A DNA stretch of 64,000 nt from Dinoroseobacter sp965279125 (GCA_965279125.1 CBDIHL010000038.1:1-64000); one strand, 5' to 3'; shown: positions 24,577-33,524, counted from the first letter of the stretch. Notes: generated by a model from the letters alone, not told the origin. A program made the numbers and translations.

Positions 24577-25043
24577 GGGCGGGCCTCGGGGCGTTCTAGC
24601 AGGGTTAACAACGCGGCGAGGGCGCTTAGGGCCAGTCCCACCCAGATCGCGATCCAGTACCAGAATTTCGGCCAGCCCAGATCGAGCGTTTTGTCGCCCC
24701 AATCGAGCGCGTCCATGGCGGGGGTGATGGTGTGATAGCCTGCAAGGGCGACAAGGCCGAAGGTCAGCGCCAAACCTACGCGCATCAGGATCGAGGACGG
24801 CACGAAGCGGTCGATCAGGTCCACGACGATCAACTGGCTGGTCAGGATCGAGACCGGGATCGCGAGATAGATTAGCCATGCGAGGCTAAACTCGACGTAA
24901 TCCACCATCCCGACGATCCGCCATGTGGGATCGATTGCGCGGATGGTGACGTCAAACACCACAATCAGCATGAGAAACAGCAGACAAACCGAAGCGGCGG
25001 TCGCAAGGACCGCCGCTAGAGCATTTTTGAAACGTGTCAGCAA
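24573..25043 (-). CDS. TRAP transporter small permease (DctQ)
   Basis: A 156-residue protein with four transmembrane helices (about 12-34, 48-70, 90-110, 128-150). Typical DctQ features are VVFDVTIRAIDPTWRIVGMVDYVEFSLAWLIYLAIP, with the Glu in the second helix region. It starts six bases after the dctP stop and overlaps dctM by four bases, as expected for a coupled tripartite operon. It stabilises the large subunit in the inner membrane. Confidence 0.9.
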   Translation of the reverse strand: MLTRFKNALAAVLATAASVCLLFLMLIVVFDVTIRAIDPTWRIVGMVDYVEFSLAWLIYLAIPVSILTSQLIVVDLIDRFVPSSILMRVGLALTFGLVALAGYHTITPAMDALDWGDKTLDLGWPKFWYWIAIWVGLALSALAALLTLLERPEARP

Positions 25044-25049
25044 GGCGCG

Positions 25050-26081
25050 TTAGCCAGCGCAGCCGGGACCAACCGGGCCGACCTCGGCTGCGATCTCGCG
25101 CATCATTGCAAGCACCGCCTCGCCGGGTTTGCCGTCAGCCTCCAACTGGGCGACATAGGCGTCGGTGACGGAGTTGCCGACCTCAACGAGGGCCGCGCGC
25201 CCGTCGTCATCGAGCGTGTGGATCGTGACACCTGCCTCGATCAACACGTTCTTGCCGATGGAATCCATGCCGTCCCACACTTGGCCGATATCATCGCTGA
25301 CACCGTCGAGCGACGCCTCGATCATCGCCTGCAAGTCCTCGGGCAAGTCACCGAAGCTGTCGGGGTTCATGCCCAGCATGAAGGACGAGGTGTAGCTGTA
25401 AACCTCCGTCACATCCGTCAGGTGGGGTGCCAGACCGAATGCCAAAGCCGCACCGCCATAGTCGATTAGCGCGCCCTGGATCGTGCCCTTTTGCAGCGCC
25501 TCGGCCATCTCGGTTGGGGGCAGGCCCACGGGCGTGCCTCCCATCGCTGCGATGAACTTCGCCACTGCCGAGGAGGCAGGCCGCAAGCCTTTCCCGGCCA
25601 TGTCATCGAGCGTCAGGATCGGCCCTGCGTTGGAGTTGATCTGGCCCGGAGGGTGCATAAACAGCGCCAAGACCTTCACGCCGCGATGCTCGGCATCGAG
25701 GTATTCCGAGCGCAGACGCGCGTCGTTCAGCACCATCGTCGCCTGCTCGGCCGAGCAGAACAGGAACGGCATGTTGGAAATCTCGGTCAGCTCAAAACGT
25801 CCGGGTGTTGCGCCATGCAGGTGCCACACGATATCCGCCTGTCCGTTGCGCGCGAGGTCATAATAGGCCGGGGGCGGGCCCATTTGGGCGCCGTGCAGGA
25901 TCTCGAACTGCAACCGGCCCTCGGACTGCTCGGTCAGGCCCGCGGCCCAGGCATCGATCCATTTGGACATGCCATGCGCACCGGTGACGAAGGTCGCGAC
26001 CTTCAGGTCATAGGTCTGCGCCGAGGCGGGCAGGGCCGCGAGCGCGAAGGCGGCTGCGGTGGCGAGTGTCTTCCATTTCAT
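25050..26081 (-). CDS. TRAP transporter substrate-binding protein (DctP)
   Basis: A 343-residue periplasmic protein with a signal peptide (residues 1-21, MKWKTLATAAAFALAALPAS, cleavage after SAQ). Body motifs typical of DctP proteins are YDLARNGQADIVWHLHG, LRPASSAVAKFIAAMGGTPVGLP (with the carboxylate-binding Arg in the LRPASS segment) and the ALQKGTIQGALIDYG hinge. It is the first gene of the TRAP operon and lies 40 bases downstream of the gentisate dioxygenase gene on the same strand, which implies a shared transcript and an aromatic or related carboxylate as ligand. The ligand itself is not visible from sequence. Confidence 0.9.
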   Translation of the reverse strand: MKWKTLATAAAFALAALPASAQTYDLKVATFVTGAHGMSKWIDAWAAGLTEQSEGRLQFEILHGAQMGPPPAYYDLARNGQADIVWHLHGATPGRFELTEISNMPFLFCSAEQATMVLNDARLRSEYLDAEHRGVKVLALFMHPPGQINSNAGPILTLDDMAGKGLRPASSAVAKFIAAMGGTPVGLPPTEMAEALQKGTIQGALIDYGGAALAFGLAPHLTDVTEVYSYTSSFMLGMNPDSFGDLPEDLQAMIEASLDGVSDDIGQVWDGMDSIGKNVLIEAGVTIHTLDDDGRAALVEVGNSVTDAYVAQLEADGKPGEAVLAMMREIAAEVGPVGPGCAG

Positions 26082-26121
26082 TTGGTGGGTCCTCCCTAAA
26101 GGTGTCAGATATCGTCTCGGA

Positions 26122-27153
26122 TCAGAGGTCTTGGTGCCGCCATATCCCGAGGTTCTCTTGCGCCGCGCGGTCTGTAAAGCTGAACAGCACCGTCTCGGCG
26201 GTCGTCTCTAGTTCCAACGGCATCCAGTTGGGGACGACGAAGGTGTCGTTCTCCTCGAACGCCAGTTCCGTGTCGCCGATCTTCGCAGTGCCGCGCCCTT
26301 CGAGCACGCTATAGACCTGCGCCTCGGTCGTCTGACTGGTCTGGGTGGTGAAGCCCTCGGGCAGCTTTTGCAGGTAGGCCGCAATCGTGGGCAGCACATG
26401 ACCGCCGTCGCGCGGATTGGTGTAGATCATCTTCCAACCGCGATGCGGATCGGCCTCATCCGTGGTCGAGATCGCGTCGAGCGCGGGGCGCGCCTGCGCA
26501 TATGGATAGCTGTAGACGGGCGAATAGGAGTGGATGTGGTTGCCCTTGAAGGGCCGCAGCCCTGAGCCCCAACGCGATACGCTGTCATCGGTCTCGCGGA
26601 AGATCGGTTGCTCAGGCGTCGCGCATTCTTCCGAGAACTTTGCGCCGAAGAAGTTGACCAGCGGCACATCGAGGCCATCGAGCCAGATCATCGGGCCGTC
26701 CCCGGTGTTCTTGTGGTCATGCCAGCACCAGCTGGGTGTCGTGATAAAATCGCCACGGCGCATCTCGCAGCGCTCGCCCTCGACCGCCGTATAGCCGCCG
26801 CTGGATTCCAGCACGAAGCGCAAGGCCCCTTGGGAATGGCGGTGGGCCTCGGCCACTTCGCCGGGCATCACCAGTTGCAGGCCCGCGAAGAGGGTTTGCG
26901 AGATGCCGGGGCGCTCAAGGGTTGGGTTTTTCAGCACCAGCACCCGGCGTTCCGCCTCCACCGCGCTGATCTGGGTGCCCGCGTTCATCAGCAAGGGGCG
27001 CAATTGCGCGTAGGACCACAGATGCGGGCTGCCATGGATGGCGGGCTTGTCGGAGACGAGTTTGTGGTAAATCTCCCACAAGGGCAGGGTCGAGGCCCCG
27101 GCCATTTCCGCATAGGCGTCTTTCAAATGTGGGTGCTTGATCTCGTCCAACAT
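26122..27153 (-). CDS. gentisate 1,2-dioxygenase
   Basis: A 343-residue bicupin. The N-terminal cupin carries VMPGEVAEAHRHSQGALRFVLE (iron-binding His-x-His) and the second metal region SWCWHDHKNTGD. The order ERRVLVLKNP, LFAGLQLVMPGE, GGYTAVEGE, GDFITTPSW, WLDGLDVPLVNFF is characteristic of gentisate 1,2-dioxygenases, which open 2,5-dihydroxybenzoate between the carboxyl- and hydroxyl-bearing carbons to maleylpyruvate. ATG 27153 was preferred over ATG 27171 because GGGAGGGG precedes it. Relatives act on salicylate or 1-hydroxy-2-naphthoate, so the exact ring substrate is uncertain. It is followed by dctPQM. No maleylpyruvate isomerase gene is present in the window. Confidence 0.88.
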   Translation of the reverse strand: MLDEIKHPHLKDAYAEMAGASTLPLWEIYHKLVSDKPAIHGSPHLWSYAQLRPLLMNAGTQISAVEAERRVLVLKNPTLERPGISQTLFAGLQLVMPGEVAEAHRHSQGALRFVLESSGGYTAVEGERCEMRRGDFITTPSWCWHDHKNTGDGPMIWLDGLDVPLVNFFGAKFSEECATPEQPIFRETDDSVSRWGSGLRPFKGNHIHSYSPVYSYPYAQARPALDAISTTDEADPHRGWKMIYTNPRDGGHVLPTIAAYLQKLPEGFTTQTSQTTEAQVYSVLEGRGTAKIGDTELAFEENDTFVVPNWMPLELETTAETVLFSFTDRAAQENLGIWRHQDL

Positions 27154-27225
27154 TTGCCCCTCCCAAAGCAATCTCGGTGACTTGAGCGTAACTTAGGAAG
27201 CTAAGAAGTCAAACGGGGAATGCGG

Positions 27226-28443
27226 CTAAACCGATTGGCGCGCATGCGGACGGGTCCGAAGCAACAACAGGGCCATGACCAGAATGGGGATCAGATTCCA
27301 GCCGATGCCGTTGAGGAACGCGAGGCGGTAATCTCCGGTCACGTCGTGGATCCAGCCTGACATCCAGCCGCCCAAGGCCATGCCGAGGATCGTCGCCATG
27401 ATTACCAGACCCACCCGGCGACCGGCCTCGCGCGCGGGCATGTATTCGCGCACGATGACGGCGTAGCTCGGGACGATCCCGCCTTGCGACAGGCCAAAAA
27501 GTAGGCTGACGACGTAAAGCGGGACGAGGCCGTCCCAAGGCAGAAACAGGCACAGCGCGATCATTTGAGCGGTTGCACCGATCAGCAGCGTCCAGACCCC
27601 GCCGAGCTTGTCGGCGAGTAGCCCAAAGGACACCCGACTGATCACACCGCCCATCAGCATCAGCGACAGCATGCCCGCACCCGCCGCCGCTCCATAGCCC
27701 AGATCGATGCAATAGGCGACGATATGGACTTGGGGCATGCTCATAGCCACGCAACAGCCGATGCCGGAGATGAACAGGAGCGTGACGAGGGTTCTCGGCG
27801 AGATTCCAGATTGCGCCGCGCGGGTGGCGGCGGCGGCATCTGCGCGCGCGATCTCATGCTCGGCCACCTTGCGGCGCAGGGTCAGGGCCAGCGGGATCAT
27901 GACGATGATGCAGGTGGCCGCAATGATAAGGGACGCGCCACGCCAGCCTGTGAGCGGCAAGAGACCCGCAAGGATCAGCGGCCAGATCGCGCCGGACAGG
28001 TAGTTGCCCGAGGCGGCGAGGGCGACGGCAAGGCCGCGTCGCTTCTCGAACCAGAGCGACAGATCCGCGATAAGTGGCCCGAAGCTTGCCGAGGAGGCAG
28101 CACCGATGAAGAACTGCACGGCGCTGAGTACAAGGATTGACGGAGAGACTGCTGCGGCGAGGTAGCCGAGCGCAAGGGTGATGGCCGAGCCGATCAGCAC
28201 CGCCATGATCCCGAACCGGTCCACCCAGCGCCCAATGATGAGGTTGCCGAGCGCGAAGCCGAGCATGGTGGTGGTATAGGGCAGGGCCGCTTCGGCGCGG
28301 GTGCCGCCGAACTCGGATTGGACGGCGGGTAGCAATACGATTACCGCCCACATGCCGACATTGCCGACCGTGGCGAGCGCCAGCGAGAGGGCGAGACGCC
28401 GCCACGCATAGGGGCTGTCGACGTCCTGGACGGCGGTGGTCAT
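27226..28443 (-). CDS. MFS transporter
   Basis: A 405-residue, 12-helix major facilitator. The opening helix is LALSLALATVGNVGMWAVIVLLPAVQSEFG, the A-like loop is IGRWVDRFG (residues about 72-80), and a central basic loop (LRRKVAEHEIARADAAAATR) separates the two halves. The sequence style resembles the oxalate/formate and aromatic-acid permease branch. ATG 28443 is taken because homology begins shortly after; an upstream ATG 28461 would lie inside an operator-like palindrome. It is the first gene of the leftward series MFS-gentisate dioxygenase-dctPQM, with 72 bases before the dioxygenase. The upstream gap is rich in palindromes. Substrate unknown. Confidence 0.85.
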   Translation of the reverse strand: MTTAVQDVDSPYAWRRLALSLALATVGNVGMWAVIVLLPAVQSEFGGTRAEAALPYTTTMLGFALGNLIIGRWVDRFGIMAVLIGSAITLALGYLAAAVSPSILVLSAVQFFIGAASSASFGPLIADLSLWFEKRRGLAVALAASGNYLSGAIWPLILAGLLPLTGWRGASLIIAATCIIVMIPLALTLRRKVAEHEIARADAAAATRAAQSGISPRTLVTLLFISGIGCCVAMSMPQVHIVAYCIDLGYGAAAGAGMLSLMLMGGVISRVSFGLLADKLGGVWTLLIGATAQMIALCLFLPWDGLVPLYVVSLLFGLSQGGIVPSYAVIVREYMPAREAGRRVGLVIMATILGMALGGWMSGWIHDVTGDYRLAFLNGIGWNLIPILVMALLLLRTRPHARQSV

Positions 28444-28453
28444 GGGGCAGCGT

Positions 28454-28595
28454 CCTAACAATATTAGGGGCGTTAACGATTTGAGGCTAAGCTTGAAGGC
28501 TTAGGCATTGAAAGAAAACAGGTTTCCTTCTGCAATCGTTAACGAAAAACGTCTCTCCCTAACATTGTTAGGCGTCGTAACCCTTTGTTAGGGTT
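28454..28595. promoter_or_regulatory. cluster of CCTAACA-type and CGTTAACG palindromes upstream of the MFS gene
   Basis: The gap holds CCTAACAATATTAGG (28454-28468), the perfect palindrome CCTAACATTGTTAGG (28558-28572), a third partial copy with AACCCT/AGGGTT arms (28579-28595), and a facing pair CGTTAACGATT (from 28471) and AATCGTTAACG (about 28534-28544). The first two sites are 104 bases centre to centre, close to ten DNA turns, which would suit looping by one protein. Two more copies lie upstream of gcvT. Confidence 0.55.
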
Positions 28596-28618
28596 TGGCG
28601 GGCGTTGCGGGGGCGTGT

Positions 28619-28644
28619 CAAAACTCTTCGGACGAAGAGTTTTG
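28619..28644 (-). terminator. long-stem hairpin after gcvP
   Basis: AAAACTCTTCG and CGAAGAGTTTT pair (12 bp with the flanking C/G) around two bases, ending 11 bases from the gcvP stop. It is well placed to end the gcvTHP transcript, though there is no separate T-run. Confidence 0.55.
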
Positions 28645-28655
28645 CACATATCAGA

Positions 28656-31505
28656 TCATTCCGCCGCCTGCGCATAGGCCTCCAAAGGCGGGCAGGTGCA
28701 GACCAAGTTGCGGTCCCCGAACACATTGTCCACCCGGCTGACCGGCGGCCAATATTTGTCGATCCGGAACGCCCCCGCCGGGAAACAGGCGACCTCGCGG
28801 CTGTAGGGATGGATCCAGTCACCGACCAGATCCTCGACCGTGTGCGGCGCGTGGCGCAGGGGGCTGTCGGCAACCGCGATCTCACCGCCCTCAATCGCGG
28901 CAATCTCCGCCCGGATCGACAGCATGGCGTCACAGAAGCGGTCCAACTCGGCTTTCGTCTCGCTCTCCGTCGGCTCGACCATCAAGGTACCCGCCACAGG
29001 CCAGCTCATCGTGGGCGCATGAAACCCATTATCGATCAGGCGCTTGGCGATGTCTTCGACCGTGACGCCGGCGGTTTCCTCAAACCCACGCACGTCCAGA
29101 ATGCACTCATGCGCGATCCAGCCCTGCGCCCCACGATAGAGGATCGGATACGCCCCCTCCAACCGCTTGGCGATGTAATTGGCGTTCAGGATCGCCGCTT
29201 TCGTGGCTTGCGTCAGTCCATCGCCGCCCATCATCAGGCAATAGGCCCAGGAAATCGGCAGGATCGAGGCCGACCCAAATGGGGCACCTGAGACAGGTCC
29301 GGTCACGCCGCCCGTCTCGGGATGACCCGGCAGGAATGGCGCCAGATGCGCCTTCACACCAATCGGCCCCATGCCGGGACCGCCGCCGCCATGGGGGATG
29401 CAGAAGGTCTTGTGCAGGTTAAGGTGGCTGACATCCGCGCCGATCTCGCCGGGTTTTACGAGGCCGACAAGCGCGTTCAGGTTCGCGCCGTCCAGATAGA
29501 CTTGCCCGCCAAAGTGGTGCGTGATCTCACATACACGGCGGACGGTGGTCTCGAACACGCCATGGGTGCTCGGATAGGTGATCATGCAGGCGGCGAGCCG
29601 ATCGCCAGCCGCCTCGGCCTTGGCCGCAAAATCCTCCAGATCGATATCACCGTTCTCGGCACTTTTCACCACGACCACCTTCATCGCCGCCATATTGGCA
29701 GAGGCGGGGTTGGTGCCATGCGCGCTCATCGGGATCAGGCAAATGTTACGCTCAGCCTCGCCCCTTGAGGCATGGTAAGCGGCAATCGTCAGCAGCCCCG
29801 CATATTCGCCTTGCGCACCGGAATTGGGCTGGAGGCTCATAGCGTCATAGCCGGTGATCTGGCAAAGCTTGGCGCTCAGCGCGTCGAACATCTCGTGATA
29901 GCCCGCAAGCTGTCCCTCGGGCGCAAACGGATGGATCAGGGAAAACTCCGGCCAGGTGATCGGCATCATCTCAGCAGCCGAGTTCAGCTTCATCGTGCAG
30001 GACCCCAGCGGGATCATCGCCCGGTCGAGCGCCAGATCGCGGTCCGCAAGACGGCGCATGTAGCGCATCATTTCCGTCTCAGCCCGGTTCATGTGGAAGA
30101 TCGGGTGGTCCAGATAATCGCTCTGACGGATCAGGGCCTCGGGCAGGCGGTAGGCCACATCCGTCACATCGCAATGCTTGTCGAGGCCGAAGGCTGCCCA
30201 GACGGCCTCGACCGTCTCAGGGCGGGTGCGCTCGTCAAGGCTGATCCCGATCCGGTCGTCGCCGATCTTGCGCAGGTTCACGCCCTCGGCCACGGCATTT
30301 TTCAGCACCACGCCTTGGACCGAACCGACCTTCACAGTGATGGTGTCGAAATAGTCGCCCGTCTCGACCTCAAAGCCCGCCTCTTGCAGCCCGCGCGTCA
30401 TGCGCACGGTCTTGCGGTGGATGCGTTGGGCAATCGCGCGCAGGCCTTTGGGGCCATGAAAGACCGCATACATCGAGGCAATCACCGCCAAGAGCGCCTG
30501 CGCCGTGCACACATTCGAGGTCGCCTTTTCGCGCCGGATATGCTGCTCGCGCGTCTGCAAACTCAAGCGGTACGCCCGGTTGCCGCGCGCATCGACCGAC
30601 ACGCCCACAATGCGTCCCGGCATCGCGCGTTTATAGGCATCCTTGCAGGCCATATAGGCGGCGTGCGGGCCACCTGCGCCCACGGGAACGCCGAAACGCT
30701 GCATGGAGCCAACGGCGATATCGGCCCCCATCGCGCCCGGTTCCTTCAGCAAAGTCAGCGCCATCGGGTCGGCGATGATAATCCCGAGCGCCTTTTCGGC
30801 ATGGAGCGCCGCGATGGGGTCGGTGAAATCGCGCAAGCCCCCATAGGTGCCGGGATACTGGAAGATCGCGCCGTAAACCTTTGACGGATCGAGCTCTTCT
30901 GGCGCGCCGATGATCACCTCGATGCCCAAGGGGGCGGCGCGGGTCTGCATGACGGCGATGTTCTGGGGGTGGCAGTTCTCGTCGATAAAGAAGGCCTTGG
31001 CTTTTGACTTGGACACCCTCTGGGCCATCGTCATGGCCTCTGCTGCCGCCGTCGCCTCGTCCAGCAAGGACGCGTTCGCCACGTCGAGGCCGGTCAGGTC
31101 GGTCACGAGCGTCTGGAAGTTCAAGAGCGCCTCAAGACGGCCCTGCGAAATCTCAGGCTGGTAGGGCGTGTAGGCCGTGTACCACGCGGGGTTCTCGAGG
31201 ATATTGCGCTGGATCGCAGGCGGCGTGACGGTGCCGTGATAGCCCTGACCGATCAAGGACACGAGCACCTCGTTCTTATGCGCGACCGCTTCCATGTGGT
31301 GCAGCATTTCACGCTCGGACATTGGTTTGCCGAAGTCGAGCGGGTCGGGCTGGCGGATATCCGCAGGCACCGTTTGGTCGATCAAGGTTTCCAGATCGGG
31401 AACGCCCAAGACCTGCAACATATCCGCCATCTCGTCCGGCGAAGGCCCGATATGACGGCGATTGGCGAAGTCGTAAGGAAGGTAGTCGATGGGCGCATAG
31501 GGCAT
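28656..31505 (-). CDS. gcvP: glycine decarboxylase (P protein)
   Basis: A 949-residue single-chain P protein of the glycine cleavage system, the normal length for the fused form. It contains both halves: the N-terminal HIGPSPDEMADML opening and the C-terminal pyridoxal-phosphate site SHLNLHKTFCIPHGGGGPGMG with the Schiff-base lysine near residue 697. It decarboxylates glycine and passes the aminomethyl group to lipoyl-GcvH. It is the last gene of gcvTHP, 27 bases after gcvH, and is controlled by the riboswitch upstream of gcvT. Intact throughout. Confidence 0.97.
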   Translation of the reverse strand: MPYAPIDYLPYDFANRRHIGPSPDEMADMLQVLGVPDLETLIDQTVPADIRQPDPLDFGKPMSEREMLHHMEAVAHKNEVLVSLIGQGYHGTVTPPAIQRNILENPAWYTAYTPYQPEISQGRLEALLNFQTLVTDLTGLDVANASLLDEATAAAEAMTMAQRVSKSKAKAFFIDENCHPQNIAVMQTRAAPLGIEVIIGAPEELDPSKVYGAIFQYPGTYGGLRDFTDPIAALHAEKALGIIIADPMALTLLKEPGAMGADIAVGSMQRFGVPVGAGGPHAAYMACKDAYKRAMPGRIVGVSVDARGNRAYRLSLQTREQHIRREKATSNVCTAQALLAVIASMYAVFHGPKGLRAIAQRIHRKTVRMTRGLQEAGFEVETGDYFDTITVKVGSVQGVVLKNAVAEGVNLRKIGDDRIGISLDERTRPETVEAVWAAFGLDKHCDVTDVAYRLPEALIRQSDYLDHPIFHMNRAETEMMRYMRRLADRDLALDRAMIPLGSCTMKLNSAAEMMPITWPEFSLIHPFAPEGQLAGYHEMFDALSAKLCQITGYDAMSLQPNSGAQGEYAGLLTIAAYHASRGEAERNICLIPMSAHGTNPASANMAAMKVVVVKSAENGDIDLEDFAAKAEAAGDRLAACMITYPSTHGVFETTVRRVCEITHHFGGQVYLDGANLNALVGLVKPGEIGADVSHLNLHKTFCIPHGGGGPGMGPIGVKAHLAPFLPGHPETGGVTGPVSGAPFGSASILPISWAYCLMMGGDGLTQATKAAILNANYIAKRLEGAYPILYRGAQGWIAHECILDVRGFEETAGVTVEDIAKRLIDNGFHAPTMSWPVAGTLMVEPTESETKAELDRFCDAMLSIRAEIAAIEGGEIAVADSPLRHAPHTVEDLVGDWIHPYSREVACFPAGAFRIDKYWPPVSRVDNVFGDRNLVCTCPPLEAYAQAAE

Positions 31506-31532
31506 GGGTCGTTCCCGTTCTGGATCAATCGC

Positions 31533-31895
31533 TTAGGCGAGAAAGTTCTTGTAGTCGGCTTCGGTCATCAGGCTTTCCAGCTCGCTGTGGTCTGCGAGTT
31601 TCATCTTGAAGAACCAGCCGGTGTCTTGCGGGTCTTCATTGACCAGACCGGGCGAGGCTTCGAGCGCGTCGTTGATCTCGACCACTTCGCCGTCGAGCGG
31701 CGCCGAGATGTCGGAGGCGGCCTTGACCGACTCGATCACCACGATCTCGTCGCCTTTTTCGACCTCGGTTGCAGGCTCAGGCAGCTCGATAAAGACGATA
31801 TCGCCCAACTGCTCGGCGGCGTGTTCGGTGATGCCAACGGTGACGGTGCCATCGGCTTCGGCGCGAAGCCATTCATGTTCTTCGGTAAATCTCAT
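31533..31895 (-). CDS. gcvH: glycine cleavage system H protein
   Basis: A 120-residue lipoyl carrier. The lipoylated lysine is K58 in IESVKAASD, and the flanking GDIVFIELPEPATEV and LNEDPQDTGW-like region (residues about 84-94) are typical. ATG 31895 begins the conserved RFTEEHEWL. It shuttles the aminomethyl group between GcvP, GcvT and lipoamide dehydrogenase; an Lpd (L-protein candidate) is encoded at 50547. Eleven bases separate it from gcvT. Confidence 0.97.
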   Translation of the reverse strand: MRFTEEHEWLRAEADGTVTVGITEHAAEQLGDIVFIELPEPATEVEKGDEIVVIESVKAASDISAPLDGEVVEINDALEASPGLVNEDPQDTGWFFKMKLADHSELESLMTEADYKNFLA

Positions 31896-31906
31896 ATGCG
31901 GCGTCC

Positions 31907-33034
31907 TTAACGCTTGTAGGTTGCGGGTCGAAAGGGAAGGGCGGTGACGGTAACGGGCAAACGACGCCCGCGCAATTCCGCCATCAATTGGGTGTCGGGG
32001 GTGGCGCGGCCCAAAGGCACGTAGCCCATGGAGATCGGCGCTTGCAGGGACGGGCCAAAGCCACCGGATGTGATCTGGCCGATGGGGTTTGCAGCGGTCT
32101 CGTCGGCATAAAGGAGCGTTCCGGCGCGCATCGGCGCGCGGCCTTCGGGGCGCAGGCCCACGAGCTTGCGCGGCGCGGTTTTTGCAAGCTGGCGCAGGAT
32201 GATGTCGGCGCCGGGGAAATCGCCCTCGCGGTCGCCATCGGTGCGACGGATCTTCTGGATCGACCACGCCAGACCCGCCTCGACCGGGGTTGTGGAGGGG
32301 GTGATGTCTTGGCCATGCAGCGGCAAGCCAGCCTCCATCCGCAGGCTGTCGCGCGCGCCAAGCCCGCAGGCGGTGACGCCCGAGACGTCGAGCAGGCGGC
32401 GGGCGAAGGCCTCGGCTTGGTCGCTAAGGACCGAGATTTCAAATCCGTCCTCGCCCGAATAGCCCGAGCGCGAAATCCACAGCGGCCCGAAATCGCTGTT
32501 GAAGGTGGCGCTGTCCATGAAGCGCATCTCGGACACGCCTGATACAATCGGGGCGAGCGCGCATTCGGCAGCTGGACCTTGCAGCGCGAGAAGGGCCCTG
32601 TCTTCAATGACCTCCACGGCGCACTTCACGTTGATATGTTCGTGCAGATAGGCGATATCGGCGTCTGCATTCCCTGCATTGACCACCAAGAAAAGGTGAT
32701 CCCCGCGATTGGCGATCATCAGATCATCACGGATGCCGCCTTCGTCATTGGTCAGCACCCCATAGCGCTGCCGTCCCGCCTTGAGGCCTTTGAGGTCCGC
32801 AGGCACCAACCGCTCAAGCGCCAATGCGGCGTCGGCCACGGTCCCGTTGCGGGGGCGCAGGATAACCTGGCCCATATGGCTGACATCGAAGAGGCCCGCA
32901 GCCTCTCGCGTCGCCAGATGCTCGGCCATCACGCCGGTTGCGTATTGAACGGGCATGTCCCAGCCCGCAAAGGGCACCATTTTGGCCCCAAGTGAGACGT
33001 GCAAATCGTAAAGCGGTGTGCGGCGCAATTCCAT
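31907..33034 (-). CDS. gcvT: aminomethyltransferase (T protein)
   Basis: A 375-residue folate-dependent enzyme that releases ammonia from aminomethyl-GcvH and forms methylenetetrahydrofolate. Signature segments are LRRTPLYDLHVSLGAKMVPFAGWDMPVQY at the start, LFDVSHMGQV, LWISRSGYSGEDGFEI and GLGARDSLRMEAGLPLHGQDI. It is the first gene of gcvTHP. The leader of about 230 bases holds a tandem glycine riboswitch that ends 76 bases before the start codon, so expression should rise with glycine. Confidence 0.96.
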   Translation of the reverse strand: MELRRTPLYDLHVSLGAKMVPFAGWDMPVQYATGVMAEHLATREAAGLFDVSHMGQVILRPRNGTVADAALALERLVPADLKGLKAGRQRYGVLTNDEGGIRDDLMIANRGDHLFLVVNAGNADADIAYLHEHINVKCAVEVIEDRALLALQGPAAECALAPIVSGVSEMRFMDSATFNSDFGPLWISRSGYSGEDGFEISVLSDQAEAFARRLLDVSGVTACGLGARDSLRMEAGLPLHGQDITPSTTPVEAGLAWSIQKIRRTDGDREGDFPGADIILRQLAKTAPRKLVGLRPEGRAPMRAGTLLYADETAANPIGQITSGGFGPSLQAPISMGYVPLGRATPDTQLMAELRGRRLPVTVTALPFRPATYKR

Positions 33035-33110
33035 CGCGGTGTATCCCCAAATTCACCGTCAGCTTGCGCGTCAGGCACGTTCAACCGACGCCCCCATGCG
33101 CCAGCTTTGT

Positions 33111-33260
33111 GCCCTCTCTGTCCGGTTGCCTGAGATCGTTATCCCGTCGGCGGAGGCGATTGCCTCACTCTCCAGAGTGCTATACGCGCGGTGGTCCTTG
33201 GGCCTGAGAGATTACCAGGGCGGTTGCTCCTTCGGCACTGCTTGCGCAGATTCTCCCACC
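33111..33260 (-). promoter_or_regulatory. tandem glycine riboswitch (gcvT leader)
   Basis: Read on the minus strand, the first aptamer runs from GGGAGAATC (5' end near 33257) through GCCGAAGGAGCAACCGCC, CTCTCAGGCCCAAGGACC and ACTCTGGAGAG. A short linker (TGAGGCAATC) leads to the second aptamer with CCGCCGACGGGATAACGATC, TCTCAGGCAACCGGACAGAG. These are the conserved core strings of the two glycine-binding domains. It lies directly upstream of gcvT, the classical target, where it switches expression on when glycine is plentiful. Confidence 0.93.
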
Positions 33261-33364
33261 GAACGCCCTAGCGGTAGCATGGGCAAGGCGCATCGCCCAA
33301 GCGAAATTGTATGCGGTCGCACGCAAGGTTGCTCATGAAGGTTGTGAGGGGGTTCATGGAGGGC

Positions 33365-33497
33365 TTGAACGGCGTTCAAAGGCTGCCAAAAGGTTAACAC
33401 GCCTAATAATGTTAGGGAGATCGGCGAAAACCGCAAAATATGGACCTGAGCGGCGCTCGGACGTCCAGATGTTGGGAGGGCCCTAACATTGTTAGGG
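33365..33497. promoter_or_regulatory. palindromes upstream of the gcv riboswitch
   Basis: Three inverted repeats occur: TTGAACGGCGTTCAA (33365-33379), CCTAATAATGTTAGG (33402-33416) and CCCTAACATTGTTAGGG (33481-33497). The last two repeat the motif seen before the MFS gene at 28454 and 28558. They lie 105-240 bases upstream of the riboswitch 5' end and just past the stop of the leftward peroxidase gene, so gcv is the only leftward transcript they could regulate. Confidence 0.55.
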
Positions 33498-33524
33498 AAG
33501 GGCGGTATTCGCGGCTGTCGCCTG

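Noticed and set aside
29772..30884. Plus-strand frame opposite gcvP
   Set aside because: gcvP is intact and conserved through this region; the other frame is only open because of GC bias.
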